A DNA stretch of 64,000 nt from an uncultured Eubacteriales bacterium (GTDB lineage: Bacteria; Bacillota; Clostridia; Oscillospirales; Butyricicoccaceae): contig CAJTUM010000002.1 in assembly GCA_910579575.1 (NCBI GenBank), forward strand, positions 62,001-126,000, given 5' to 3'. Below, piece after piece: positions 17,223-25,787 of this stretch (its first letter is position 1; each line of letters begins with the position of its first letter). The notes beneath the pieces are model-generated. The model made no database searches. It saw only the letters and a list, made by a program, of their open reading frames with translations, and was not told the origin of the DNA. The position numbers and the translations under genes were made by a program.

Positions 17223-17262
17223 AAAGCCGCTTCCCCCGATGAAACAGGGGAGGCGGCTTTTG
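17223..17262 (+). terminator. Terminator of the PNP-mtaD operon
   Basis: A long stem AAAGCCGCTTCCCC / GGGGAGGCGGCTTT with a 10-base loop, ending in TTTT. Confidence 0.85.
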
Positions 17263-17386
17263 AATTGTCATTCGATTATCAAATGAGACGCTGTTACATT
17301 TCATTGGAAACTGTCAAATGCTCTGCAAAACCCACAATCGCGTGAAAGGCAATCGATAATTTCCACTCTATTTTCCCAAAACGTAG

Positions 17387-17417
17387 AACCCGCGGCGTTG
17401 TTAATCCGCGGGTTTTT
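17387..17417 (+). terminator. Terminator or attenuator 65 bases upstream of the flippase gene
   Basis: AACCCGCGG pairs with CCGCGGGTT around a 10-base loop and runs into TTTTT on the plus strand only. The 125-base stretch between this and the preceding terminator has no gene; it could be the end of a short RNA or a leader attenuator of the flippase. Confidence 0.6.
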
Positions 17418-17482
17418 GCGCATATCCCCCGCTCTGCCGCCATATACATGAGCAAAAAGCACTGCGAGGAGGGGCCGGGGCA

Positions 17483-19093
17483 ATGACGACAGGCGGGAAT
17501 ATGGGGAAAAACAGTTTTATCCGAGGGGCTTTTATGCTGGCGGCGGCCAGTCTGGGAGCCAAGGTGATTGGCGCGCTGTTCAAAATCCCCTTGGGCAACC
17601 TGCTGGGCGGCGACGGCATGGGAGTTTTCACCATCGCCTACAATATCTATACCGCCCTGTTTGTGGTGTCCACCGCCGGACTGCCGGTGGCTATTTCCAA
17701 AATGGTTTCCGAGGCCAACGCTTTGGGCCGACAAGACGAAAGCCGGCGGATTTTTTACACTGCTTTGACCGCCTTCTCCCTGTTAGGTCTGGCCTTTTGG
17801 ATCATCCTCTGGCTGGAGGCAGACGCCTTCGCGGGCCTGGTGGGTTCCTCTGGCGCGGCGGCGGCTGTGCGGGCGGCGGCGCCCTCCCTGTTTCTGGTGT
17901 CCGTGATGTCGGTGATCCGGGGCTATTATCAGGGGCTTTCCGACATGGCGCCCACGGCTGTTTCCCAAATTTTAGAGGCTTTGGGCAAGCTGATCGTGGG
18001 TTATGGCGCCGCTTGGCTGCTGCTGCAAGCCGGTTACGGGCTGGAAACAGCCGCGGCAGGCGCGATTTTGGGCGTGACGGCGGGCAGTCTGCTTGGGACG
18101 CTTTATTTGCTGTTTTGTCTGCGTCGGCGGGGTCTGGCGGGGGGCAGCGTAGCCAATTTCCTGCGTCCATCCCGGCCCACCGCCTCTTGGCGGGCCATTC
18201 TGCGGCGCGTGTTTTCCATTTCCATCCCAGTGATGGCTGGCGCCTCCGCCTTGAGCCTGACCAACCTCATCGATATGGCCCTGGTGATCAACCGTCTGCG
18301 CGATATCGGCTTTTCCCAGCAGGCGGCCAACAGCCTCTATGGCTCCTATAACATGGTGGGCGCTTTGTTCAACCTGCCTCAAACCGTGGTGGCGGCGCTT
18401 TCCATCAGCGTCATTCCGGTGGTCAGCGGCTATTACAGCCGCCGAAACCTGGAAAAAACTCGGCGAACGACCAGCTCCGCCCTACGCATCGCCGCTCTGG
18501 TTTCTATGCCGGCGGGGGTGGGATTTTGGCTGCTGTCCGAGCCCATTTTGCAGCTGATTTATTTTGCCCGCCCCCAAGATTCCGCCGCCGGCGCGCCGCT
18601 GCTGTCTCTGCTGGGCTTAGCCGTCTTTTTCGTGGCCCTGGTTTCCATGACCAATTCCATCCTTCAAGCCATGGGTCTGGCCCGAGTCCCGGTTTACACA
18701 ATGCTGGTCGGCGGGCTGGTCAAACTATTGGTCAGCTATATCCTGGTAGGCGAGCCCATAGTCAATATCGCCGGCGCGCCCATCGGCACCGCCTGCTGCT
18801 ATGCCGCTATCGCCTTGCTGAACCTGGGCGCCATCCGCCGGGCCGGGGTCCCGATTTCCTATGTCCGGGTGTTTGCTCGGCCCGCCCTGGCCGCCGGATT
18901 GATGGGGGTTTTCGCCAGTCTGTTTCATGCTCCTGCCGCCTGGCTGTTTGGTCCAAAAATCGGCGTCGTGCTGACTGTCGTTTTGTGCGTTCTGTTCTAT
19001 GGCCTGATGCTGGCCGCTGTCCGAGCCCTGCCCAAAGAAGACGTGTTGCTGCTGCCTCGAGGCGAAAGGATCGCAAAGCTGCTGCGGATGTGA
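17483..19093 (+). CDS. SpoVB/MurJ-like polysaccharide (lipid-linked) flippase
   Basis: 536 residues with about 14 membrane helices, belonging to the MOP exporter superfamily. The N-terminal F-I-R-G-A-F-M-L-A-A-A-S-L-G-A-K-V-I-G and G-D-G-M-G-V-F-T-I-A-Y-N-I-Y are characteristic of the stage V sporulation protein B / YtgP group, which translocates lipid-linked cell wall or cortex precursors. GAGGAGGGG lies 8 bases before ATG 17483. It is preceded by a terminator-like hairpin and followed by a strong terminator, so it stands alone. Whether it serves cortex, lipid II or another polymer is not decidable here. Confidence 0.85.
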   Translation: MTTGGNMGKNSFIRGAFMLAAASLGAKVIGALFKIPLGNLLGGDGMGVFTIAYNIYTALFVVSTAGLPVAISKMVSEANALGRQDESRRIFYTALTAFSLLGLAFWIILWLEADAFAGLVGSSGAAAAVRAAAPSLFLVSVMSVIRGYYQGLSDMAPTAVSQILEALGKLIVGYGAAWLLLQAGYGLETAAAGAILGVTAGSLLGTLYLLFCLRRRGLAGGSVANFLRPSRPTASWRAILRRVFSISIPVMAGASALSLTNLIDMALVINRLRDIGFSQQAANSLYGSYNMVGALFNLPQTVVAALSISVIPVVSGYYSRRNLEKTRRTTSSALRIAALVSMPAGVGFWLLSEPILQLIYFARPQDSAAGAPLLSLLGLAVFFVALVSMTNSILQAMGLARVPVYTMLVGGLVKLLVSYILVGEPIVNIAGAPIGTACCYAAIALLNLGAIRRAGVPISYVRVFARPALAAGLMGVFASLFHAPAAWLFGPKIGVVLTVVLCVLFYGLMLAAVRALPKEDVLLLPRGERIAKLLRM

Positions 19094-19194
19094 GGGCCGA
19101 CGGCCGAACGGCAAAGCTGAGCAAATTCCCCTCCCAAATCATGACGCCAGCGGCTTTATGCACAGGCCCCGTCCTTGTGGCCATAAATCAAAAC

Positions 19195-19226
19195 AAAAGC
19201 CAAGGTTTTTTGAACCTTGGCTTTTG
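19195..19226. terminator. Bidirectional terminator between flippase and XRE gene
   Basis: A perfect stem AAAAGCCAAGGTT / AACCTTGGCTTTT with T runs on both strands; it can serve the plus flippase gene and the minus regulator gene. Confidence 0.85.
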
Positions 19227-19334
19227 TAATCCAAAAGTTTCCCAAAAGTCTGGTTGTCCGTTTGGGAGCGCATCGTCTATGCCTGCGCGCAACGCCGGCC
19301 AAAAACAAAGATTTTTTTAAGTGTGTTGACTCCC

Positions 19335-20021
19335 TTACGATTGCGAGACTACTAAAACATTCAGAGTCTCTGTCACGCTCACTCCGCCGCCGCATTCCAA
19401 CACGATATCCAAATGACCCATGGCGTCCTGAGGCAGCTCCAAGGGGAACAGAGCAAAATCCCGCCCTTCCGCCGCCTGCACAGCCAGCTGCCTGCGCTGG
19501 TCCAGCGTTTCCGTGCCGGATGGAGTGAAGTATAAGACGGCGGCGTTGACGCCTCCTCCATAATCCTGGAAACGAATCAGCAGAAGCGTCGGCTCTTCTG
19601 GCTTCAGCTGCTTCCAGCCGTCCCCTTGATCGGGCGTCAGGGGCTGACCGGTTTGGTCAAAAAAGTAGACGCCGGAAATTCTGGGAACCGGCGGTCCGGC
19701 GTCCGCGGCAGAGGCAGGGGCCTCGACGCGGGAAGCATGGACGACAAATGCTGCCAAAACCGCCAGCAGAACGGATAAAATCAAAGCGGCGGGCTTCCAA
19801 GGATTTTTCTTTTTTTCCGGCGGCTCCTCTTCCTCTTTGGGTAAAGAGATTCCCAGAATTTCTTCCAACAGCTGCAAATTCTCCGAACTGGGGACAGACA
19901 ATCCCATCTCCCATTTAGACACCGCCTGGCGGCTGACCTCCAATCGCTCCGCCAGCTGCTCCTGGGTTAGCCCCCGCTCTTCTCGAGCTGTTTTGATGCG
20001 CTCCGCTATGTTCGCGTTCAT
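19335..20021 (-). CDS. XRE-type regulator with a membrane anchor and extracytoplasmic domain
   Basis: 228 residues. Residues 1-65 are a Cro/CI-type HTH (E-R-G-L-T-Q-E-Q-L-A-E-R-L-E-V-S-R-Q-A-V-S-K-W-E). An acidic/basic linker (P-E-K-K-K) leads to one membrane helix (about 92-112) and a C-terminal domain of about 115 residues predicted outside the cytoplasm. This HTH-TM-sensor layout is common in Firmicutes, but the outer domain is not one I recognise. ATG 20021 follows AAAGGAGG by 8 bases; the longer frame has no support. It probably responds to an envelope signal. Confidence 0.75.
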   Translation of the reverse strand: MNANIAERIKTAREERGLTQEQLAERLEVSRQAVSKWEMGLSVPSSENLQLLEEILGISLPKEEEEPPEKKKNPWKPAALILSVLLAVLAAFVVHASRVEAPASAADAGPPVPRISGVYFFDQTGQPLTPDQGDGWKQLKPEEPTLLLIRFQDYGGGVNAAVLYFTPSGTETLDQRRQLAVQAAEGRDFALFPLELPQDAMGHLDIVLECGGGVSVTETLNVLVVSQS

Positions 20022-20163
20022 CAGCAAAACCTCCTTTTCTGCCCCCAGTATACCCGGTTGCGTCGGTTGCTTCCACCAACTATCCCCGCAACTGGGCTGG
20101 TTGCAGAGGAAAAACAGGCATTTGAGGCTCAAACATGAAAAAAGGACCGGCCCTTTTCCTTTC

Positions 20164-20832
20164 TCATTTCTTTTTCATACCCGCCTTGGCGAACGCCGCG
20201 CCATAGACATGAGCGGCTCCCGCTTCCCGCAGAACCCGGGCGCATTCGGAAAGAGTGGCGCCGGTGGTATACACATCGTCCACAATCAGGATGGACAGGC
20301 CCTCCAACGAGCCGGGCGGACAATCCGCTGCAAAGGCGCCCAACACGTTGGCCCGGCGGGCGGCGGCGCCCAATTTGTTCATAGGCTTGGTATTTCGGGT
20401 CTTTTTCAGCAACGCCATAACCGGCAGGCCCAGCTCCTCCGCCATCGGTCGAGCAATTTCCGCCGCCTGCTCGTAACCCCGCCGGCGCTTGGTTTTCCAG
20501 TGGCAGGGGACCCAACAAACCGCCTGAACCCGGACGGCCAAACCGCTCTGCTCCAGCCGCCGAGCCAATAGAGCGCCAAACGTCTTGCCAGAGCCTATGG
20601 CGCCCCGATACTTAAAGGCATGGACCCCTCGGCGCGCCGAACCCTCGTAGCGATAGACGCTGACACAGCCCTCCAAAAAGGGGGCCCGGGTTTTGCTCCA
20701 AGTTTCCTCCAGCAGCATGGTTCGGTTGTTCTGACAATCTTGGCAGAGACCCTGCCAGCCCCCCTCCAACGGGCGTCGGCACAAGGCGCACCGTGGCGGA
20801 AACAGCCAATCAAGTATCAAATTCCGCTTCAT
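20164..20832 (-). CDS. comF: ComF family protein (phosphoribosyltransferase-like)
   Basis: 222 residues. The N-terminus has a zinc-binding C-x2-C (C-A-L-C) and C-Q-D-C pair; the C-terminal half is a PRTase fold with the PRPP loop I-L-I-V-D-D-V-Y-T-T-G-A-T. ComF takes part in uptake or processing of single-stranded DNA during competence, and homologues exist in non-competent bacteria. The gene overlaps recD2 by 23 bases (ATG inside the recD2 end), so the helicase and ComF are translationally coupled, which fits a DNA-processing unit. Confidence 0.9.
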   Translation of the reverse strand: MKRNLILDWLFPPRCALCRRPLEGGWQGLCQDCQNNRTMLLEETWSKTRAPFLEGCVSVYRYEGSARRGVHAFKYRGAIGSGKTFGALLARRLEQSGLAVRVQAVCWVPCHWKTKRRRGYEQAAEIARPMAEELGLPVMALLKKTRNTKPMNKLGAAARRANVLGAFAADCPPGSLEGLSILIVDDVYTTGATLSECARVLREAGAAHVYGAAFAKAGMKKK

Positions 20833-23035
20833 AATAGCTGCGTAGCCGGTATTTCAAGGCGCTGTACCGGCGATTTTTGTGGTTGGTTTCCACCATCTGT
20901 TGCACAACGGCGGCCCGGCCCACCAGCACCAACAACTTTTTGGCTCGGGTCACCGCAGTATACAAAATACTGCGGTTGAGCAGCCTGGCCGGCGCTTGGA
21001 ACACCGGAATAATCACCGCCTCATATTCGCTGCCCTGCGCCTTATGGGCAGTGACGGCGTAAGCGGGCTCCAGCTGAAATAGGTCGTCAAAGGAATAAGC
21101 GGCCTCTTTCTCGTCAAATCGGACCACCAACACCTGTTCTCCTTTGTCAATCAAGGTGATTACGCCGGTATCTCCATTGAAAATGCCAGCCCCCACCTCG
21201 GCAGTGGCGGCGCTTTGCCACAGAATATCATAATTGTTTTTCACCTGCATCACTCGGTCGCCCAGGCGGAAGGTATACTGACCGCATCGGGCCTCGGGCT
21301 TGTCCTCTGCCGGCGGGTTTAGGTAGGACTGCAAAATCTGATTGAGCGACACCGAGCCGCACATCTGCTTTCGGGTGGGGCACACCACCTGGATATTTTG
21401 GGGATCGATATGAAAATGGTTGGGAATGCGCCGAGCCACCAGAGTAGCTACTGTTTCCACCGCAGCCTCGGGGGTCGCAGCAGAGGAAAAATAGAAATCC
21501 CCCTGGTTGCGGCGCAAGTCCGGCAAAAGGCCTTGATTGATCCGGTGGGCGTTCATCACAATCTGGCTGCCTTGCGCCTGACGGAAAATCTCAGTCAGCC
21601 GCACCTGAGGGGCAAAATCGCAAGCCAGCAGGTCGGCGAACACGCTGCCCGCCCACACCGGCGGCAGCTGGTCTGCGTCGCCAATCAACACCAGCCGGGC
21701 ATGGGGCTTCATGGCCTCCAGCAGCGAGGAGGTCAGAGAGATATCCAACATAGAGGCTTCGTCCACAATAATAACGTCGGCCTGAATGGGGTTGTTCCGG
21801 CCCCGCTTGAATTTCATGACGCCGTCCTCTGGCGAGAAAGCGGCCTCCAGCATTCGGTGAAGCGTCTTGGCCTCTTCGCCGCACAACTCGCTCATTTTTT
21901 TGGCCGCCCGGCCTGTGGGGGCGCACAAGGCCACCGACAAGCCGTAATGCCGAAGCATGGACAAAATGCCCAAAATAGCGGTGGTTTTTCCTGTGCCCGG
22001 TCCGCCAGTAATCAGCGAAAGGGCGCTGCGGAAGCACAGAGACAGGGCCTGCCGCTGTTTGTTGGCGTAATCGATGCCCTGATCCTGTTCCGCCTGGCGA
22101 ATCAGCTGGTCCAGGTTGGGCGGCGGCTCCAGCCGCATCCGCAGCAACCGCACAATCTCCCGCGCCACCGTGTTTTCCTGGCGGAATAGGTCCGTCAGGT
22201 AAACCATGGGTCGGCCGTTGATGGGCTCTTCCACCGCCCGCTTCTGCTCCAACAGGACCCCAATTTGAGGCTCCAGCTCCTCTACCGGCGCTTCGCACAG
22301 GGAGGCCGCCGCCGCGGCCAGCTTTTCCCGAGGGATAAAGCAATGGCCGCTTTGCAAGTTGAAGGCCAGTTCATAAAGCAGCGCGGCTTGAAGACGAACA
22401 GGGCTCAGCGCGTCGATTCCCATCCGAGCGGCTACCTCGTCCACCTGGCTGAAATCCAAACCGAATCGATCGCCGCACAGCAGATAGGGGTCCTCCTGGA
22501 GCTTTTGCGCTGCATAAGGACCGTAGACCTTGTAAACGCCGGCAGCGCACCAAAGGGGCAGCTTATGGGAGGTGAAAAATTCCAGCAATCCCCGCATGGC
22601 GTTGTTCTGCAAAAAATTCTGCTGAATTTCTTGGGCCCGACGCAGACTCATGCCCCGGATTTCGGTGAGTTTTTCCGGGGAATTGGCCAACACGTCGAAG
22701 GTATCCTCCCCAAAGCGCTCCACAATGGCCTGAGCGGTTTTGGCGCCGATCCCCTTCACCGCTCGGGAGGCCAGGTAATCATAGATACCGGCGGCGGTGG
22801 AGGGCAGCACTCGCTCATAAGCCGTCACATTGAATTGAGGGCCATATTCCGGGTGAGTCACATAAACGCCATAGGCGGCGATGGTTTCCCCCGGGCCCAG
22901 ATACGGCATAGAGCCAGTGATCACTAAGTCGCCCAGGCTGGTTTCCACTCGAGCCACCGTCCACCCGTTGTCTTCATTTTGATAAATCACGTTTTGCACA
23001 ACGCCCTCGATCTTCTGTTCCTGTTGTGGTTCCAC
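20810..23035 (-). CDS. recD2: ATP-dependent RecD-like DNA helicase RecD2
   Basis: 741 residues. N-terminal OB-like and helix-hairpin-helix part (I-G-A-K-T-A-Q-A-I-V-E-R-F), then SF1B helicase core with Walker A G-G-P-G-T-G-K-T, Walker B I-V-D-E-A-S-M, and C-terminal V-T-A-H-K-A-Q-G-S-E motif. RecD2 is a 5'-3' helicase found without RecBC in Firmicutes. I take the GTG at 23035 because GGGGAGGAGGG sits 6 bases upstream; the TTG further up lies within that ribosome site. It overlaps the small membrane-protein gene upstream and comF downstream. Confidence 0.92.
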   Translation of the reverse strand: MEPQQEQKIEGVVQNVIYQNEDNGWTVARVETSLGDLVITGSMPYLGPGETIAAYGVYVTHPEYGPQFNVTAYERVLPSTAAGIYDYLASRAVKGIGAKTAQAIVERFGEDTFDVLANSPEKLTEIRGMSLRRAQEIQQNFLQNNAMRGLLEFFTSHKLPLWCAAGVYKVYGPYAAQKLQEDPYLLCGDRFGLDFSQVDEVAARMGIDALSPVRLQAALLYELAFNLQSGHCFIPREKLAAAAASLCEAPVEELEPQIGVLLEQKRAVEEPINGRPMVYLTDLFRQENTVAREIVRLLRMRLEPPPNLDQLIRQAEQDQGIDYANKQRQALSLCFRSALSLITGGPGTGKTTAILGILSMLRHYGLSVALCAPTGRAAKKMSELCGEEAKTLHRMLEAAFSPEDGVMKFKRGRNNPIQADVIIVDEASMLDISLTSSLLEAMKPHARLVLIGDADQLPPVWAGSVFADLLACDFAPQVRLTEIFRQAQGSQIVMNAHRINQGLLPDLRRNQGDFYFSSAATPEAAVETVATLVARRIPNHFHIDPQNIQVVCPTRKQMCGSVSLNQILQSYLNPPAEDKPEARCGQYTFRLGDRVMQVKNNYDILWQSAATAEVGAGIFNGDTGVITLIDKGEQVLVVRFDEKEAAYSFDDLFQLEPAYAVTAHKAQGSEYEAVIIPVFQAPARLLNRSILYTAVTRAKKLLVLVGRAAVVQQMVETNHKNRRYSALKYRLRSYYEAEFDT

Positions 23036-23291
23036 AGTTTCCCTCCTCCCCAACGTTTTGAAACGAAATATCGGCGCCAGGCCAACGAAGCCGGCGCAGC
23101 CGACGGGCCGCTTCCTGCAACCGGGCTTGCTCCTGCGCTGTCAGGCCGGCGCAATCCAGCTCCATCATCAGCCGGATTCGGGTTCCCGTCCGGCAGGTCA
23201 ACCGCCAAGCCCAGAACTCCAGCGCCAGCGCCGCCAGGCCCATACAGCCCAACGCCAGCCAAAAGCTGGCCAAATAAAAGCCGCAATCCAC
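22974..23291 (-). CDS. Small membrane protein overlapping recD2, unknown function
   Basis: 105 residues starting from GTG 23291, which has AAAGGAGGG six bases upstream. Residues 4-26 form one hydrophobic helix (F-Y-L-A-S-F-W-L-A-L-G-C-M-G-L-A), followed by a basic, Arg/Leu-rich helical region and a polar tail. The last 62 bases overlap recD2 in another frame. The strong ribosome site supports a real gene; the overlapped tail may be accidental. I do not recognise the family. An upstream-extended frame into the 160-bp repeat is not credible. Confidence 0.5.
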   Translation of the reverse strand: MDCGFYLASFWLALGCMGLAALALEFWAWRLTCRTGTRIRLMMELDCAGLTAQEQARLQEAARRLRRLRWPGADISFQNVGEEGNCGTTTGTEDRGRCAKRDLSK

Positions 23292-23341
23292 AGCAATCCC
23301 TCCTTTACGCCAGGATATGCGAATTACGGCCTTTCCGTGTT

Positions 23342-23645
23342 GTCGGGGCGGCCCGTCGGCCTTGCTCCGCGGCGGCATAGTCCAGATACGCGCCCCGATG
23401 CCCGAAGCCGGAGCCTTTGCCAATCTGGCCTCGGCCCCGGCCATACGAGCCATGGCTTACGCCACGCTTATACGGGATTCGCCCGTCGGCGCTTGCCGAC
23501 GTCGGGGCGGCCCGTCGGCCTTGCTCCGCGGCGGCATAGTCCAGATACGCGCCCCGATGCCCGAAGCCGGAGCCTTTGCCAATCTGGCCCCGGCCCCGGC
23601 CATACGAGCCATGGCTTACGCCACGCTTATACGGGATTCGCCCAT
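23342..23645. repeat. 160-bp tandem repeat (two units)
   Basis: Unit one is 23342-23501 and unit two 23502-23645; both start GTCGGGGCGGCCCGTCGGCC and are almost identical for about 142 bases. The units end differently: GTCGGC-gctt-GCCGAC after unit one and TCGCG-gctt-CGCGA after unit two, so the closing hairpin keeps its loop but not its stem sequence. Inside, GGGGCG and CGCCCC pair. It fills the gap between cysS and the small membrane-protein gene and contains no credible gene. Confidence 0.85.
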
Positions 23646-23667
23646 CGCGGCTTCGCGACCTTTGCGG

Positions 23668-25080
23668 CTATTTTTGAATGCTCCACTTGACGCCCTGAGG
23701 AGTGTCCTCCAACAAAATTCCCTGAGCCTTGAGCTGATCCCGGATCTGATCGGCCAAGGCGAAATTCTTGTCCTTTCTGGCCTGCTGACGCTGTTGGATC
23801 AAAGCTTCCACTTGGGCGTCCAGACTGGCCGACTGGGGCTGGGCCGCCTTCCGAGCCGATTCCATCAGGTCCAGGCTTAAAACCCGGTCAAACTCCTCCA
23901 GCAAGAGCAGCTTGGCGCCGTCGCTGACGCTCGCCTTCAGCACGTCGTACAGCGCGGTAACAGCCAGAGAGGTGTTCAGGTCGTTATCCAGCGCTTGGCG
24001 GAAACCGGCCCGCAGGGCTTCCGTCTGTTCCGCCTCTTCCGACTGAGGCTGGCCGGACTTCAGCGCCCCAATCCGCTGAATCAGCTTCTGATAGGCCGCC
24101 GCCGCATTGTCCAACCCCTCGTAAGAAAAAGTCAGGGATTTGCGATAATGCGATTGCAGGCAGAAAAAGCGATAGGCCAGCGGATCATATCCCTTGGATT
24201 TCAGCAAATCGACCGTCAAAAACTCTCCTTTGGATTTGCTCATCTTGCCGCCGGCCGTATTCAGATGGTGGACATGAAACCAATAATTGCACCATTTATG
24301 GCCGAAATAGGATTCGCTTTGGGCGATTTCATTGGTATGGTGAGGGAAGGCGTTGTCAATGCCGCCGGCATGAATATCCAGCGTTTCCCCCAAATGGCGG
24401 CGGCTGATGCAGGAGCACTCGATGTGCCAGCCCGGATAGCCCAAGCCCCAGGGGCTTTCCCATTTCAGCTCCTGATCCTCAAATTTGGACTTGGTGAACC
24501 ACAGCACAAAATCCGTCTTGTTCCGCTTGTTGGCGTCTTCCTCCACGCCTTCGCGGACGCCCACGGCCAAATCTTCCTGCTCCTGCTTGTTAAAAACATA
24601 ATATTCCTTCAGCTTGGAGGTGTCAAAATAGACGTTGCCCCCAGCCAGATAGGCGTACCCCTTGTCGATCAGCCCTTGAATCATTTCGATAAAATCTGGA
24701 ATGCAGGCGGTGGCGGGTTCCACCACGTCGGGCCGCTTGATATTCAGTTTGCGGCAATCCTCAAAAAAAGCGTCGGTATAAAATTGGGCGATTTCCATCA
24801 CGGTCTTATGCTCCCGCCGGGCGCCTTTGAGCATTTTATCTTCGCCCTCGTCCGCGTCGCTGGAAAGGTGGCCCACGTCGGTGACGTTCATCACCCGCTT
24901 TACGTCATACCCCAAGTAGCGCAGATACTTTTCCAAAACGTCTTCCATGATATAACTGCGCAAATTGCCAATATGGGCGTAATGATAGACGGTGGGGCCG
25001 CAGGTATACAATTTGACCTTGCCCGGCTCCAGGGGGACAAACTCTTCTTTTTTTCGGGTCAGGCTGTTGTACAATTCCAT
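23668..25080 (-). CDS. cysS: Cysteinyl-tRNA synthetase
   Basis: 470 residues, standard size. Class I signatures: zinc and active site region Y-T-C-G-P-T-V-Y-H-Y-A-H-I-G-N (HIGH motif), E-C-S zinc ligand W-H-I-E-C-S, and G-G-K-M-S-K-S (KMSKS) near residue 270; the C-terminal DALR-type helical domain follows. It charges tRNA-Cys in the cytosol. ATG 25080 has GAGGAG upstream. No T-box leader is visible; instead a copy of the structured leader repeat (R2) lies 31 bases before the start codon. Confidence 0.97.
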   Translation of the reverse strand: MELYNSLTRKKEEFVPLEPGKVKLYTCGPTVYHYAHIGNLRSYIMEDVLEKYLRYLGYDVKRVMNVTDVGHLSSDADEGEDKMLKGARREHKTVMEIAQFYTDAFFEDCRKLNIKRPDVVEPATACIPDFIEMIQGLIDKGYAYLAGGNVYFDTSKLKEYYVFNKQEQEDLAVGVREGVEEDANKRNKTDFVLWFTKSKFEDQELKWESPWGLGYPGWHIECSCISRRHLGETLDIHAGGIDNAFPHHTNEIAQSESYFGHKWCNYWFHVHHLNTAGGKMSKSKGEFLTVDLLKSKGYDPLAYRFFCLQSHYRKSLTFSYEGLDNAAAAYQKLIQRIGALKSGQPQSEEAEQTEALRAGFRQALDNDLNTSLAVTALYDVLKASVSDGAKLLLLEEFDRVLSLDLMESARKAAQPQSASLDAQVEALIQQRQQARKDKNFALADQIRDQLKAQGILLEDTPQGVKWSIQK

Positions 25081-25110
25081 CTATTTTGCTCTCCTCGGTT
25101 TGTTTTCTAT

Positions 25111-25205
25111 CCCCACAAACGGTATAGATTTTATGGGGCCCTTTTCGATTGGATTGATTTCCGGCGCTTTTTCTCTCCTCTGCGGGCGTTTCTCCACTGG
25201 GCGAT
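25111..25205 (-). repeat. Structured leader repeat, copy R2 (upstream of cysS), degenerate
   Basis: On the minus strand: CGCCGGAAATCAATCCAAT, GAAAAGGGCC, then a final hairpin CCCCATAAAAT / TTTGTGGGG. The outer hairpins are weak or lost. Same orientation relative to the start codon as the other copies. Confidence 0.6.
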
Positions 25206-25226
25206 TGGGGCAGAAGAGCTCCGGCG

Positions 25227-25787
25227 TTATCGCTTGGATTTTCTGGCTCCCACAGCGCCGTCGGCCACAATATCCCAGTTGCGTTTCAGGTAATCATAAC
25301 CGGAATACAGCGTAACCAGGGTCATGGTCCAGGCAGAGGCCTGCTCCACGACGGCGCCCCAACCAAAAATGGAGGTCAGAAACATCAGCGTCACGCCGGC
25401 CAGTTGGACGCAGGTTTTCACCTTGCCAGACCAAGCCGCCGCCAGCACCCGGCCCTTGCCCACCGCCACAATGCGCAAGGAGGTAATGATAAATTCCCGG
25501 GCCAAAATGATAAATACCATGGCGGATTCCATCTGCCCCCGCTGAATAAACAGCAGCAGAGCGGCGCACACCAGCAGTTTATCCGCTAAAGGATCCACAA
25601 ATTTGCCGAAATCCGTCACCTGATGATATTTACGAGCGATATACCCATCCAAAAAATCCGTCAGACTGGCCAACAGAAAGACGCCTAAGGCGACCCAATC
25701 TCCTGTTTTGCCTCCCACATAGGCAAACCAGATAAACACAGGGATCATGGCGATGCGGACTAAGGTGATTTTATTTGCCGTCGTCAT
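25227..25787 (-). CDS. pgsA: CDP-diacylglycerol-glycerol-3-phosphate 3-phosphatidyltransferase
   Basis: 186 residues with four or more membrane helices and the CDP-alcohol phosphotransferase signature D-x2-D-G-x2-A-R-x8-G-x3-D-x3-D, seen as D-F-L-D-G-Y-I-A-R and F-G-K-F-V-D-P-L-A-D. It makes phosphatidylglycerol phosphate at the membrane, the first step of anionic phospholipid synthesis. ATG 25787 with GGAGGTGG upstream lies 17 bases inside rimO, indicating coupling. rimO-pgsA order is widespread in Firmicutes. Confidence 0.95.
   Translation of the reverse strand: MTTANKITLVRIAMIPVFIWFAYVGGKTGDWVALGVFLLASLTDFLDGYIARKYHQVTDFGKFVDPLADKLLVCAALLLFIQRGQMESAMVFIILAREFIITSLRIVAVGKGRVLAAAWSGKVKTCVQLAGVTLMFLTSIFGWGAVVEQASAWTMTLVTLYSGYDYLKRNWDIVADGAVGARKSKR

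Noticed and set aside
22974..23453. Long form of the small membrane protein starting inside the tandem repeat
   Set aside because: The GTG at 23291 has a strong ribosome site; the extension is translated repeat.
23058..23880. Plus-strand frames through the 160-bp tandem repeat giving repeated peptides
   Set aside because: The repetition comes from the DNA repeat; frames run into cysS antisense and have no start signals.
25081..25226. T-box leader expected for cysS
   Set aside because: No T-box sequence or specifier structure is seen; the space is filled by leader repeat R2.
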